From Vibrio sinensis (lineage in GTDB: Bacteria > Pseudomonadota > Gammaproteobacteria > Enterobacterales > Vibrionaceae), in assembly GCF_003605645.1 (NCBI RefSeq), contig NZ_QVMU01000001.1:620001-684000 (forward strand): 64,000 bases of DNA, read 5' to 3'. Positions 18,178 through 27,817 of the stretch are shown here, one piece after another. Each line of letters starts with the position of its first letter. Position 1 is the first letter of the stretch. The position numbers and the translations under genes are program-made. The notes beneath the pieces are model-generated. The model had not been told where the DNA came from. It searched no databases and worked only from the letters and a program-made list of their open reading frames with translations.

Positions 18178-19011
18178 ATGAGAACGTTATTTAACAATCG
18201 TGAACTATCGTATGAGCTTTTAAGCTGTGCGTTTAAGTTTTCGATTGTGCCATTTCTTTACATTGTTCCCGTATTCGTGTTCCAGATAGAAGTTGACTCT
18301 ATATACGACTATCTATTGGAGGTCACTCGGCTTTATAGCGTTATTTTATTAACATCGTTACTCGGTAAACTGGTCAATTCAAAAATGATCAGATTTGGCC
18401 TCATATTAGCCATCATCAATGGCGTTTATGATTCAGTCACTGAAATTGTCATTCTTCAGCAAATGCTAGTATCACCATTTCCGTTCGTGGATGCCTTACT
18501 TGATGAAGCACTACTTATTGCTGGTTATGGTTGTATTATCAGCGGGCTCTATCAACACTTTATGCAAATCAACAGACTGACACTGACAGATAACCTAACG
18601 CAATGTTACACGCGTTCAGCGCTAAATCTCATTCCGATTGGCGGCTACCAACTGTTCTATTTTGACCTAGATGACTTCAAAATCATCAATGATACTAGAG
18701 GTCACAATGTGGGAGACAAGGTGCTCACCACTTTTTCACGTATGTTGATTCGCTCTTGTGACGATACAGGCTACGCCTTTCGCCTTGGAGGAGACGAGTT
18801 TCTAGCAATTGTTGATGTCGATAAAGCTGTACACTTTATTGATGTTTTCACTAAAGCGTGTGATCTCGAAGAAATTAAAGTTAGCTACGGCACTTCCGCT
18901 TGTTTTGATAACAACTTCAAAATTGCGATTTCTGAAGCCGATGAAAACTTGTATGAAATGAAACAGTGTAAAAAGTCTTTCTCCGATCAGAGTTTCGAAT
19001 CGGACTATTAA
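18178..19011 (+). CDS. Membrane-bound diguanylate cyclase (GGDEF protein)
   Basis: 277 aa from the ATG at 18178. The frame is open back to a TTG at 18091, but that stretch lacks a ribosome site and overlaps a promoter-like TTGACT. About four hydrophobic segments fill the N-terminal half (SIVPFLYIVPVFVFQI; LYSVILLTSLLGKLV; FGLILAIINGVY; ALLIAGYGCIISGLY). The C-terminal GGDEF domain begins TDNLTQCYTRSAL and contains YFDLDDFKIINDTRGHNVGD and an intact active-site RLGGDEFLAI. It should make cyclic di-GMP from GTP at the inner membrane. Divergent from the VpsT-like regulator, it is its probable local signal source. Confidence 0.9.
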   Translation: MRTLFNNRELSYELLSCAFKFSIVPFLYIVPVFVFQIEVDSIYDYLLEVTRLYSVILLTSLLGKLVNSKMIRFGLILAIINGVYDSVTEIVILQQMLVSPFPFVDALLDEALLIAGYGCIISGLYQHFMQINRLTLTDNLTQCYTRSALNLIPIGGYQLFYFDLDDFKIINDTRGHNVGDKVLTTFSRMLIRSCDDTGYAFRLGGDEFLAIVDVDKAVHFIDVFTKACDLEEIKVSYGTSACFDNNFKIAISEADENLYEMKQCKKSFSDQSFESDY

Positions 19012-19087
19012 CTTCAAATAATGAATACTTATCTAGCCGTGAAAACAAACTGCTAATAGCTTATTCCACACAAATTAATGGGAACAA

Positions 19088-19120
19088 AAAAGGCGACGCT
19101 TTTGATAAGCATCGCCTTTT
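19088..19120. terminator. Bidirectional terminator between GGDEF gene and rhlE
   Basis: A 14-position stem with one mismatch (AAAAGGCGACGCTT 19088-19101 with AAGCATCGCCTTTT 19107-19120), flanked by A and T runs, lies between two convergent genes. Confidence 0.88.
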
Positions 19121-19144
19121 ACATTTTAGAACAAAACCGGCTGA

Positions 19145-20425
19145 TTACTTGTTTTTATTACGAATCATATTGCGTAAACGCATACGACGCTCTGCATCAC
19201 CTTGACTTGAGTCACTTGGGTTATTTGTACGTGTTCTGCGGTTTTTAAATGCTGGTTTAGTCTGCATTTTTTCAATCAATGCATCACGGTTTTTTGGCTC
19301 ATAGCCTTCTTGCTCTTTGCGATAAATACGTTGACGAATCAGCGTTTCTACCTGCTGTAGTGTTAGCTCTTCTTCACGGTTTACAAATGAAATCGCATGA
19401 CCTCGTTGTCCAGCACGACCAGTACGACCAATACGGTGCACGTAATCTTCTGCTAGGAAAGGCATATCAAAGTTAACAACGTGAGGTAGGTTTTGAATAT
19501 CAAGGCCGCGAGCCGCAACATCTGTTGCGATCATTACACGAGCTTTACCCTCTTTAAACTCTTCTAAAGCACGACGACGAGCACTTTGCGCTTTATCACC
19601 ATGACACAATACTGCTTTGATACCATCAAGTTTAAGCTCTTTCACTAGCTCGTTAGCGGTTTCTTTGTAGTTAACGAAAACCAGTACTTGTTTCCAGTTC
19701 TTACGACCAATCAGCTCAGACAACAGCTCACGTTTACGTTCTTGCTCAACAGGGTAAACCACGTGTGCTACTGTTTCTGCTGTTACATTTTCACGAGTCA
19801 CAGCAATACGTTTTGGCGCACGTAAAATTTCACCCGCTAGTTTGTTCATTTGCGCTGAGAACGTCGCAGAGAAAAGCATGGTTTGTGGCTTGGTTGCAAC
19901 GCCTTGCATGATTTTTTCAATCGCAGAGATAAAGCCCATATCTAGCATACGGTCTGCTTCATCAAAAACTAAGAATTCTAAGTTCACTAGCGATACGTTT
20001 TTCAGTTCTAAGTGCTCAATCAAACGACCTGGTGTCGCAACAAGAATATCAACACCTTGCTCAAGTGCTTTTTGTTGAGAAGCCATTTTCTCGCCACCAT
20101 AAATAGCAACGCTCTTTAATTCGGTGTATTTGGTGTAGTCAGTAATGTTTTGGGCAATTTGAGCCACTAACTCGCGAGTTGGAGCCAAAATCACAGCACG
20201 AGCTTGATGACGGTTGCGAGATTTCTGTTTGTCCAAAATATTTTGGATAATTGGTAAGGCAAATGCCGCTGTTTTACCGGTACCCGTTTGAGCATTAGCA
20301 AGAATGTCATGGCCACGACGAGCCATAGGAATCGCCTGTTGCTGAACTGGGGTTAACTTAGTGTAGCCACATTCAGTAAGAGCTTTTACGATTTCTGGAG
20401 AAAAATTTTGTGATGCAAATGACAT
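19145..20425 (-). CDS. rhlE: DEAD-box ATP-dependent RNA helicase, RhlE type
   Basis: 426 aa. Helicase motifs are in order: Q motif (GYTKLTPVQQQAIP), I (AQTGTGKT), Ia (APTRELVAQ), Ib (TPGRL), II (DEAD in VFDEADRMLDMGF), III (SAT), IV (VLVFVNYK), V (ATDVAARGLDI) and VI (HRIGRTGRAG). A basic tail (FKNRRTRTNNPSDSSQGDAERRMRLRNMIRNKNK) replaces any extra RNA-binding domain, as in RhlE. RhlE proteins remodel RNA in ribosome assembly and decay and often matter in the cold. A small CTCCC/GGGAG hairpin lies about 80 bases upstream (20503-20516). It is flanked by terminators, so probably monocistronic. Confidence 0.93.
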   Translation of the reverse strand: MSFASQNFSPEIVKALTECGYTKLTPVQQQAIPMARRGHDILANAQTGTGKTAAFALPIIQNILDKQKSRNRHQARAVILAPTRELVAQIAQNITDYTKYTELKSVAIYGGEKMASQQKALEQGVDILVATPGRLIEHLELKNVSLVNLEFLVFDEADRMLDMGFISAIEKIMQGVATKPQTMLFSATFSAQMNKLAGEILRAPKRIAVTRENVTAETVAHVVYPVEQERKRELLSELIGRKNWKQVLVFVNYKETANELVKELKLDGIKAVLCHGDKAQSARRRALEEFKEGKARVMIATDVAARGLDIQNLPHVVNFDMPFLAEDYVHRIGRTGRAGQRGHAISFVNREEELTLQQVETLIRQRIYRKEQEGYEPKNRDALIEKMQTKPAFKNRRTRTNNPSDSSQGDAERRMRLRNMIRNKNK

Positions 20426-20675
20426 ATCTTGTTCCTAAAACTAACGGCTACTGCCAAACATAAGCATAACCAAAAATACGGTGGCAGATTATAATGCAAG
20501 AACTCCCAAGTGGGAGACTTATTTTAGAAGATCACTCAATATAATCGCTGATTTCCCCTTATCTGAGTAAAATTCCAACCCAATCTTAACAGATTAGGCC
20601 TGATTATTTGATCTCATAAGATGAAAACCGCTTTTATGCTGATATTCGTTTTGAGTCGCTAATCTAAAACCGCTA

Positions 20676-21563
20676 CTATTTTTTACGATAAAATTCAAAC
20701 AAGCTCGAGAAATCACGCTCTCCATTCCCTTGCCCATTGTGCAAATTAAACAGATTCCGAGCTAAACTCCCCATGGGTGTTGAGGTCTGGCTCTGAACAG
20801 AGGCTTCCATAGCAAGCCCGAGATCTTTAGCCATCAATTGACTCATAAAGCCGCCTTGGTAACCATTGCTCGATGGCACGTTTTCCATAACGTCTGGACA
20901 AGGGTTATAAAGTTCAAGTGCCCAATTTCGTCCAGAACTCTGCAGCATTATTTGTGACAATACTTTAGGATCTAAGCCATTTTCAATCCCAAGATTAAGC
21001 GCTTCACACGTTCCACTCATTAAAATACCAAGCATCATGTTGTTACAAATCTTGGCCATTTGCCCAGAACCCGCTTCGCCTGCGTGAAAGATATTCTTGC
21101 CCATATGGCTCAATACCTCTTTCGCATCTGAGTAGTTTTCAACGGTTCCACCAACGATAAACGTTAATGTCCCTGCCGCCGCTCCCGAGACGCCACCAGA
21201 CACCGGTGCATCGACGAAATTTAGGCCTTTAACTTGTGCTTGAGCCGCTACACTACGTGCGGTTTCAGGATCTATGGTGGAAGAATCAATCAACAAGGTA
21301 CCTTTTGATACATGATTTAGGACCCCATTATCGTCAAGGTAGACGCTTTTGACATGATGACTAGCTGGCAGCATGGTGATCACCACATTCGCTTTTGCGA
21401 CTGCGCTCTGAATACTGTCTGCTGCAATCGCCCCTAAAGAGGCCAACTCCGTCACAGTGTCACGATTGAGATCGAACACCTCAACGGTAAGGCCTACTTT
21501 AAGTAAATTCTTCGCCATCGGCGCGCCCATATTACCAAGCCCAATAAACGCTATCTTATTCAT
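20676..21563 (-). CDS. mmsB: 3-hydroxyisobutyrate dehydrogenase
   Basis: 295 aa from the ATG at 21563, with GGGAGAG upstream; an extension to 21608 would overlap the previous gene without need. Rossmann motif FIGLGNMGAPMAKNL, substrate loop DAPVSGGVSGAAAGTLTFIVGG, and catalytic-lysine region GQMAKICNNMMLGI. It oxidises 3-hydroxyisobutyrate to methylmalonate semialdehyde with NAD in valine catabolism. It is the last gene of the operon, 16 bases after the HIB-CoA hydrolase that makes its substrate. It is related to glxR in this window, but context separates their roles. Confidence 0.94.
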   Translation of the reverse strand: MNKIAFIGLGNMGAPMAKNLLKVGLTVEVFDLNRDTVTELASLGAIAADSIQSAVAKANVVITMLPASHHVKSVYLDDNGVLNHVSKGTLLIDSSTIDPETARSVAAQAQVKGLNFVDAPVSGGVSGAAAGTLTFIVGGTVENYSDAKEVLSHMGKNIFHAGEAGSGQMAKICNNMMLGILMSGTCEALNLGIENGLDPKVLSQIMLQSSGRNWALELYNPCPDVMENVPSSNGYQGGFMSQLMAKDLGLAMEASVQSQTSTPMGSLARNLFNLHNGQGNGERDFSSLFEFYRKK

Positions 21564-21579
21564 TGATTTTCTCTCCCTG

Positions 21580-22725
21580 TTAGATTGTTGATTCCGGCTT
21601 AAGCTCATATTGTGGATGGCACGTGGTGTTTACTGACGAGAAAAAGTATTCCAATAATTGCGCAGGAACCGATGATACATCTGGATATAACCATGATGGT
21701 TCATGTGATTTGTCAATGACTAAGGCTCTAACTCCCTCTCTGAAATCCCCCTCAAGCCCACAACGTAATGTAAGGCCAAATTCAAGGCTAAAACACGCTT
21801 CCAAAGATAATCCTCGATTCTGGGTTAACTGCTGGTAGCAAATATGCTGAGAAAGTGGACTACCATATTTCAATGCTCGCTGGGCATTTTTAAACCACTC
21901 ATCGTCAATTTGAGCATGGTTGATTCGTTGAACAATCTGAGCGAGTGATGCCGTGACAAGATGTTCATCAAAGCAGAAAGTCTGAATCGCCTCTGAGAGT
22001 GGGGTTATCAATCCAACACCTTGCAATGGGCATTCTACCGATTCCAATATTGACGCGATGGTGTGGTGGATATCAGTTGAGGTATTCCAATGTGTCGAGG
22101 CCAACATTGCCAATACGATTTCTTTGGCTTGAGGTTCAACGATCCATTGACATAAGCCTAAGTTTTTCATGTCTATCGCATTAATCTGCGCGGCCGTTAA
22201 ACCAAGAAATAACGCCTGATGCTGGGGCAATTGATTGAGAAAATAGGTTGCGCCAACATCTGGATATAAGCCAATTTTGCTTTCTGGCATCGCAAATCGA
22301 GTATTATTTGCAGCTACACGATGGCTAGCTCCCATATACAAGCCAACGCCGCCTCCCATTAAATACCCATGCCCCCAAGCAATAATGGGTTTGGAGTAGG
22401 TATGAATTAAGTAATCACACTGGTATTCAAGGGTAAAAAATGTCGCCATTGCTTGCTGAGCGGCCTGTGGTTCTTGCTCTTTATTTTCTAGAGCACGATA
22501 AATCGCTTGAATATAGCCACCAGCGCAAAATGCTTTTTCTCCATTCGCATGCAAAAATACAGCAACAATACTTTCGTCCTGTTGCCATTGCAGTAGCTGC
22601 TTATGGAGCTGCTCAATCATATTAAATGTTAATGCATTCAAAGCCGTTGGGTTATCCAGTTCAAGGATACCAACTAACGCACCATCAGCACACTTTATGT
22701 GTGACACATTTATTTTGCCCGTCAT
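21580..22725 (-). CDS. 3-hydroxyisobutyryl-CoA hydrolase
   Basis: 381 aa, longer than simple enoyl-CoA hydratases and typical of the HIBYL-CoA hydrolase branch of the crotonase family. The ATG at 22725 has AAAGGA upstream and lies just past the preceding stop. Signatures are the oxyanion-hole segment AFCAGGYIQAIY and GHGYLMGGGVGLYMGASHRVAANNTRFAMPESKIGLYPDVGATYFLNQLP. It hydrolyses 3-hydroxyisobutyryl-CoA to free 3-hydroxyisobutyrate for MmsB, removing toxic methacrylyl-CoA-derived thioesters. Its place between the hydratase and mmsB supports this over a general hydratase call. Confidence 0.93.
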   Translation of the reverse strand: MTGKINVSHIKCADGALVGILELDNPTALNALTFNMIEQLHKQLLQWQQDESIVAVFLHANGEKAFCAGGYIQAIYRALENKEQEPQAAQQAMATFFTLEYQCDYLIHTYSKPIIAWGHGYLMGGGVGLYMGASHRVAANNTRFAMPESKIGLYPDVGATYFLNQLPQHQALFLGLTAAQINAIDMKNLGLCQWIVEPQAKEIVLAMLASTHWNTSTDIHHTIASILESVECPLQGVGLITPLSEAIQTFCFDEHLVTASLAQIVQRINHAQIDDEWFKNAQRALKYGSPLSQHICYQQLTQNRGLSLEACFSLEFGLTLRCGLEGDFREGVRALVIDKSHEPSWLYPDVSSVPAQLLEYFFSSVNTTCHPQYELKPESTI

Positions 22726-22736
22726 GCTCGTTCCTT

Positions 22737-23513
22737 TTAGCTGTTGGTCCAATTTGGCTTACGCTTCTGCAAGAAAGCGTTAACTCCTTCGGTTTGATCT
22801 TGCGAATCAAATAACTTTAGAAATAACTCTCGCTCAAGCAGCAAGCCCGAAGCATGGGTTTGGCTACGCTGATTCTGGATCAGAGTTTTACACGCTGAGA
22901 CCGCTTTAGGTGATTGCCCTGCAACACGTTGTGCTAACTTCATCGCACATTCAGCTGCGAGACCGCTTGCTGTTACTTCTTCAATTAAACCTATCTTATG
23001 CCCTTGTTCCGCGCTAATACGTTCTCCACATAGAATTATGCGTTTCGCCCATCCCTCTCCAACCAATGCCGTTAAGTTTTGTGTACCACCTGCACAAGGA
23101 AGTAACCCGACAGACGGCTCAGGCAGAGCCACTTGGGCCTGTTGCTCTGCAATGCGAATATCACAAGCCAGTGCGGCTTCCAAACCTCCGCCCATGGCAT
23201 AACCATTAATTGCAGCAATAGAAACACCATCGAAAGCCGATAACGCTTCAAACGCTTCCGCAAATGCAAACGCCATATCAGCTGCTTGGGATTTGTCACC
23301 TGAAGCAAATGTATTTAGGTCTGCCCCCGCCGAAAAGAATTTTTCACCGTCGCCAGTCAGTACCAACGCATAAACTGCACGATCTTGACTTAGCTCATTA
23401 ACCAACGCTTTTAGTTGCCGTAGTGATTCAAGCGTCCATGTGTTCGCCGGAGGATTACACATGGTTAGTTTGGCAATGTGCCCGTCTCTTTCTAATCGAA
23501 TTTCTGCCGACAT
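22737..23513 (-). CDS. Enoyl-CoA hydratase (probably methacrylyl-CoA hydratase)
   Basis: 258 aa, standard crotonase length. Oxyanion-hole segments are KFFSAGADLNTFASG and AAINGYAMGGGLEAALACDIRIAEQQAQVALPEPSVGLLPCAGGTQNLTALVG, the latter with the catalytic-Glu region. In this valine operon it should hydrate methacrylyl-CoA to 3-hydroxyisobutyryl-CoA, following the acyl-CoA dehydrogenase and preceding the hydrolase. Substrate choice is inferred from order; the fold alone allows other short-chain enoyl-CoAs. Confidence 0.9.
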   Translation of the reverse strand: MSAEIRLERDGHIAKLTMCNPPANTWTLESLRQLKALVNELSQDRAVYALVLTGDGEKFFSAGADLNTFASGDKSQAADMAFAFAEAFEALSAFDGVSIAAINGYAMGGGLEAALACDIRIAEQQAQVALPEPSVGLLPCAGGTQNLTALVGEGWAKRIILCGERISAEQGHKIGLIEEVTASGLAAECAMKLAQRVAGQSPKAVSACKTLIQNQRSQTHASGLLLERELFLKLFDSQDQTEGVNAFLQKRKPNWTNS

Positions 23514-23561
23514 AAATACTGACTCCTTACCGTTACGTTAGCTTGTTTGTAAGTCGCCGTT

Positions 23562-24716
23562 CTAAAGCAACTCAACACCTTCTGTAAGTAGACGCCTTGC
23601 GATAATTAGGCGCATGATTTCGTTGGTTCCTTCCAGTATTTGATGGACACGCACATCTCTAAAATGGCGCTCTACCGGATACTCTTTGATGTATCCATAA
23701 CCACCATGTATTTGAAGGGCTTGGTCGCACACTTTAAATCCTACATCGGTTGCGAAACATTTCGCCATCGCGCAATACGCGCTCTTTTCACTATGTTTGG
23801 AATCCAGTTTCGCCGCTGCGAGTCGCACCATTTGTCTTGCTGCAACCAGTTCGGTCGACATATCTGCGAGCTTAAATTGTAGGGCTTGAAACTGAGCGAG
23901 ATGGCGACCAAACTGTTTTCGTTCTGTCATGTAGCGCTTTGCTTCGTTGAGCGCTTGTTGCGCGGTACCGACTGAACAGGTCGCGATATTAATTCGCCCG
24001 CCATCAAGACCGAGCATGGCAAATTTAAAACCCTCACCCTCTTCACCAAGTAGATACGAGGCTGGAATTCGAACATTTTCAAACGTAATCATTCGAGTGG
24101 CCTGACAGTTCCATCCCATTTTGGCTTCTTTTTTGCCATAACTGATCCCCTCACTGTCTGCTGGCACGATAAAAGCAGAAATGCCCGCGGCTCCCTCACC
24201 ACCACTACGTGCCATAACAACGAGTACATCAGTATCACCCGCTCCAGAAATAAACACTTTCGAACCATTCAGTACATACTCTTCATCATCTCGCACTGCA
24301 CTCGTCGTTAGAGACGCCGCATCTGACCCCGCATTTGGCTCAGTCAAACAATATGACGCGAGCTTTTCACCGGTGACTAACTGGCTACTAAATTGTTCTG
24401 CTATCTCAGGTTGGGCAAAGCTAGCAATCATCCAAGTCGCCATATTGTGAATGGTCATAAAAGCGGTGGTAGCGGTACACCCCATGGCGAGCTGCTCAAA
24501 TATAATCGCTGCATCAAGACGTGAAAGCCCAAGTCCTCCATGTTCCACGGGCGTATAAATACTTAAGAAACCCAACTCACCCGCTTGTTGAATCACATCT
24601 TTCGGGAAGTGAGCTTGCTGATCCCACTCCGATGCATTAGGAGCAAGCATTTGATCAGAAAACTGTTTTGCGGCTTCAGCGAAAGCCAGTTGTTCTTCAT
24701 TTAATTCAAAATCCAT
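23562..24716 (-). CDS. Acyl-CoA dehydrogenase, probably isobutyryl-CoA dehydrogenase
   Basis: 384 aa with the three-part acyl-CoA dehydrogenase fold: N-terminal helices (FELNEEQLAFAEAAKQFSDQML), a central beta domain with the FAD signature YCLTEPNAGSDAASLTTSA, and a C-terminal helical domain. The catalytic glutamate is in QILEGTNEIMRLIIARRLL near the C terminus, the position used by short-chain and isobutyryl enzymes, unlike the LiuA paralogue in this window. It would oxidise isobutyryl-CoA to methacrylyl-CoA and pass electrons to EtfAB, encoded downstream in the sister operon. Confidence 0.9.
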   Translation of the reverse strand: MDFELNEEQLAFAEAAKQFSDQMLAPNASEWDQQAHFPKDVIQQAGELGFLSIYTPVEHGGLGLSRLDAAIIFEQLAMGCTATTAFMTIHNMATWMIASFAQPEIAEQFSSQLVTGEKLASYCLTEPNAGSDAASLTTSAVRDDEEYVLNGSKVFISGAGDTDVLVVMARSGGEGAAGISAFIVPADSEGISYGKKEAKMGWNCQATRMITFENVRIPASYLLGEEGEGFKFAMLGLDGGRINIATCSVGTAQQALNEAKRYMTERKQFGRHLAQFQALQFKLADMSTELVAARQMVRLAAAKLDSKHSEKSAYCAMAKCFATDVGFKVCDQALQIHGGYGYIKEYPVERHFRDVRVHQILEGTNEIMRLIIARRLLTEGVELL

Positions 24717-24784
24717 CTTGAGCTCCTAAGTTCTATCGCTTTTTATTGCAGCTTAAGTCAACATTAACACTTGGGCTAAAGTGA

Positions 24785-26278
24785 TTATCTAAACTGAATA
24801 GTCATATTCGGACCGCTTGGAATATCGTCATCGAACCAACGCGCTGTTACTGTTTTCGTTTCTGTGTAAAAACGCACGGCTTGTTTACCATAAGCATGCA
24901 AATCGCCATAAAAACTGCCTTTCCAGCCGGTAAATGAGAAAAATGGTAAAGGAACAGGGATAGAAACATTAATCCCCACGTTGCCCACTTCAATATTGTG
25001 TTGGTACTTTCTTGCTGCAGCGCCACTGGCTGTGAAAATTGAGGTTCCATTCCCATAAGGATTAGCATTTACCAGTTCGATAGCTTCATCCAAACTGTCT
25101 ACCTCTATCGTCAACAATACGGGTCCAAAAATCTCTTGCTGATAAATCGACATTTTGGTTGTGACTTGACTAAATAGTGTCGGGCCGACCCAGTTACCAT
25201 TGGGATGCCCTTCCACCTCACAGGCTGAGCCATCAAGCAAACAATGTGCTCCAGAAGCTTTTCCTTCATCAATTAAATCTAACACCCGTTGCTTAGCTTG
25301 TGCACTAATCAAGGGGCCATAACCTGCCCGCTCATCATCCCAAGCCCCCGGGTGAATATGAGATAATTGCTCTTGAAGTTCAGGGATCCATTGCTTGGAT
25401 TCACCAATAAAAACCGCCACAGAAATAGCCATACAACGCTGGCCAGCAGCCCCTACAGAGGCACCAACCAAGTTACTAATCACTTGGTTTTTATTCGCAT
25501 CAGGCATGATAACCATATGATTCTTTGCCCCTGCAAATGACTGTACCCGTTTAAGGTTGTCTGTACCGGTTTTGTAGATGTACTCCCCTACAGAAACCGA
25601 ACCAACGAATGAGATAGCTCGCACACTCGGTTCTGTCAGAATCCTATCGACTTGCTCTTTCTTCCCATGCACAATTTGTAATACCCCTTTCGGCGCACCC
25701 GCTTTTTCAAACAATTGTGCTAGCTTCATCGCAGTCAAAGGCACTTGCTCTGAGGGCTTTAATATAAAGGTATTGCCACAGGCGATGGCCATAGGAAACA
25801 TCCACAAAGGAATCATTGCTGGAAAATTGAACGGTGTGATGCCAGCACAAACACCAAGCGGCTGAATATATGAATAACCATCAATATTGGTTGCTACATT
25901 TTCAACGGTTTCACCCATCATTGAGCTGCAAATGTTGGCCGCCTGCTCAACAACTTCGATGCCTCGCCAAACATCCCCTTTGGCATCCGCTAGGGTTTTG
26001 CCCGTTTCACTAGAGAGTAAAATCGCAATATCGTCATGATGTTCTTTAAGCAAATGTTGGTAACGCAACATCAAACGCGCGCGCTCTGGCGCAGCAACTT
26101 CTTTCCATTGTTTGAATGTTTGGGAAGCATCGGTAATCGCCGCATTCATTTCAGACTCAGTAGCACAAGGTACTTGGGCGATAACTTCGTTAGTGGCGGG
26201 GTTGGTCACCTCTAACCAGTGTGTTGAACTTGAATCAACAAATTCACCACCGATATATTGTTGTACTTTATGTGTCAT
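24785..26278 (-). CDS. mmsA: Methylmalonate-semialdehyde dehydrogenase (CoA-acylating)
   Basis: 497 aa from the ATG at 26278, preceded by AAGGA; a GTG six bases earlier sits too close to that site. Aldehyde dehydrogenase motifs are present: [40 protein letters not shown], and the nucleophile in [17 protein letters not shown]. The FAGAKNH region and C-terminal [30 protein letters not shown] are typical of the MmsA/IolA branch. It converts methylmalonate semialdehyde to propionyl-CoA, the final valine-specific step. It is second in the operon after the thiolase gene. Confidence 0.95.
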   Translation of the reverse strand: MTHKVQQYIGGEFVDSSSTHWLEVTNPATNEVIAQVPCATESEMNAAITDASQTFKQWKEVAAPERARLMLRYQHLLKEHHDDIAILLSSETGKTLADAKGDVWRGIEVVEQAANICSSMMGETVENVATNIDGYSYIQPLGVCAGITPFNFPAMIPLWMFPMAIACGNTFILKPSEQVPLTAMKLAQLFEKAGAPKGVLQIVHGKKEQVDRILTEPSVRAISFVGSVSVGEYIYKTGTDNLKRVQSFAGAKNHMVIMPDANKNQVISNLVGASVGAAGQRCMAISVAVFIGESKQWIPELQEQLSHIHPGAWDDERAGYGPLISAQAKQRVLDLIDEGKASGAHCLLDGSACEVEGHPNGNWVGPTLFSQVTTKMSIYQQEIFGPVLLTIEVDSLDEAIELVNANPYGNGTSIFTASGAAARKYQHNIEVGNVGINVSIPVPLPFFSFTGWKGSFYGDLHAYGKQAVRFYTETKTVTARWFDDDIPSGPNMTIQFR

Positions 26279-26429
26279 GTGCACGTCCTTGTGAGTTTTA
26301 TTCTGGTTCAGTTGTCGTCATGGTTGTAGCTAAAGTCTAGCTGCAAAGAATAAGTTCGCTATGGGGGCGTTAATCATGGCAGATGACTGATAATCAACCG
26401 GCAGATCAACCTGCATTTACGCTTTATAA

Positions 26430-27608
26430 TCAAAACATTTCGATAGCGATTGCCGTCGCTTCGCCACCGCCAATACATAATGATGCGATTCCACGTTTGC
26501 CATGAGTTTGCTTTAAGGCATGAATAAGCGTGACGATAATTCGGTTGCCACTTGCACCGATTGGATGTCCGAGAGCACAAGCGCCACCGCGTGAATTGAC
26601 TTTCTCAGGGTCAAGATTAAGTGATTGAATCGCATGCTGAGTTACCACAGCAAACGCTTCATTGATTTCCCATAAATCTACATCCTCCTTATCCCAGCCC
26701 GTTTTTTCTAGTAGTTGTTCAATGGCGTAGACAGGGGAAATAGTGAACTCTTCGGGTTTGCGAGCATGTGTCGTATGAGCGACGATTTTTGCTATAGGTC
26801 GGAGGTTTTGTTCTATCGCAAACTCGCTATTCACTAAGATTAAAGCTGACGCTCCATCGGAAATCGAACTTGAATTGGCCGCCGTCACAGATCCATGTTT
26901 GGCAAACGCAGAGCGTAATGTCACCATCTTGCTCACATCAACCTGATGAGGATGCTCATCATTAGTCACATGAATTGTAGAGTGGTGATTTGCAACGGTA
27001 ACTGGAGCAATTTCGTCGATAAACATTCCATTTTCTATCGCATTTCGAGCTCTCATCACCGAGTCTTGTGCCCAGTTATCCATAGATTCGCGGCTATATT
27101 GATACTTTTCAGCCATGCGCTCTGCGTACACGCCCATCAACTCGCCTTGGTAGGCGTCTTGTAAACCATCATAGAACATATGATCGAGGACTTGATCATG
27201 ACCCAAACGTAATCCTTGGCGTGCTTTTTTCATGATATAGGGCGACGCTGACATATTTTCCATTCCACCAGCTACGATTGCTCGCGCACTTCCTGCTTGG
27301 ATCATGTCATGTGCCAACATAACGGTTTTCATTCCAGAACCGCACACTTTGTTAATTGTCGTGCATCCGACGGATTCTGGGATTTTTGCACCAAGGCTAG
27401 CTTGACGAGCTGGCGCTTGCCCTACCCCTGCGGGCAGAACACATCCCATCAATACTTCACTGATTTTTTCGGCATTGAGGCCACTTTCTGCTAAAGCTCC
27501 CTTTATTGCTTGTGAGCCTAAATCGGTAACTTCAATGTTTGAAAACACTCCTTGAAATGATCCTATCGGAGTACGTTTTGCGGCAAGAATCCATGTCTCG
27601 ATGATCAT
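26430..27608 (-). CDS. Acetyl-CoA C-acetyltransferase (thiolase)
   Basis: 392 aa, normal for thiolase II. The nucleophilic Cys89 lies in TTINKVCGSGMKTVMLAHD; the active-site His is in GGACALGHPIGASGNRI and the second Cys in ASLCIGGGEATA. It cleaves acetoacetyl-CoA to two acetyl-CoA. First gene of the minus-strand operon, reading out of the LiuR-controlled divergent promoter. With HMG-CoA lyase (liuE) and acetoacetyl-CoA synthetase on the plus strand it completes leucine breakdown. An isoleucine-pathway role (2-methylacetoacetyl-CoA) is also possible. Confidence 0.93.
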   Translation of the reverse strand: MIIETWILAAKRTPIGSFQGVFSNIEVTDLGSQAIKGALAESGLNAEKISEVLMGCVLPAGVGQAPARQASLGAKIPESVGCTTINKVCGSGMKTVMLAHDMIQAGSARAIVAGGMENMSASPYIMKKARQGLRLGHDQVLDHMFYDGLQDAYQGELMGVYAERMAEKYQYSRESMDNWAQDSVMRARNAIENGMFIDEIAPVTVANHHSTIHVTNDEHPHQVDVSKMVTLRSAFAKHGSVTAANSSSISDGASALILVNSEFAIEQNLRPIAKIVAHTTHARKPEEFTISPVYAIEQLLEKTGWDKEDVDLWEINEAFAVVTQHAIQSLNLDPEKVNSRGGACALGHPIGASGNRIIVTLIHALKQTHGKRGIASLCIGGGEATAIAIEMF

Positions 27609-27623
27609 TTCATTTACCTTTTA

Positions 27624-27638
27624 TTGACGTTTACGTAA
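27624..27638. promoter_or_regulatory. LiuR-type operator 1
   Basis: TTGACGTTTACGTAA, the exact reverse complement of the site at 27654-27668. It lies 15 bases upstream of the thiolase ATG in the liuR/thiolase divergent region, matching the ACGT-rich pattern known for LiuR-type MerR regulators. Confidence 0.7.
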
Positions 27639-27640
27639 TA

Positions 27641-27668
27641 ACTATACTAACATTTACGTAAACGTCAA
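27641..27668 (-). promoter_or_regulatory. LiuR-type operator 2 overlapping a minus-strand promoter
   Basis: TTACGTAAACGTCAA (27654-27668) is a LiuR-like site. On the minus strand the same DNA gives TTGACG (-35, 27668-27663) and TATAGT (-10, 27646-27641) with a 16-base spacer, a good promoter for the thiolase-mmsA-mmsB operon. The operator covers the -35 element and most of the spacer. Confidence 0.65.
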
Positions 27669-27817
27669 ATTAAGCCAGAAACACAGCAAAGTTCAACGAA
27701 ATGTAAAAGGTAAACCATTGTAATTAAAGAAAATAACAATACATTGCAATTCATTTCCTTTAACGTTAACGAGTTGTATATTCGCGCAAGAATTATACGA
27801 AAATCGCAGGTTTGGTA

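Noticed and set aside
20640..20675. AAAACCGC repeats after mmsB as a terminator
   Set aside because: The two copies are direct, not inverted, so they do not form a stem.
20676..21563. Second glxR rather than mmsB
   Set aside because: Operon position directly after the HIB-CoA hydrolase and with mmsA supports 3-hydroxyisobutyrate dehydrogenase.
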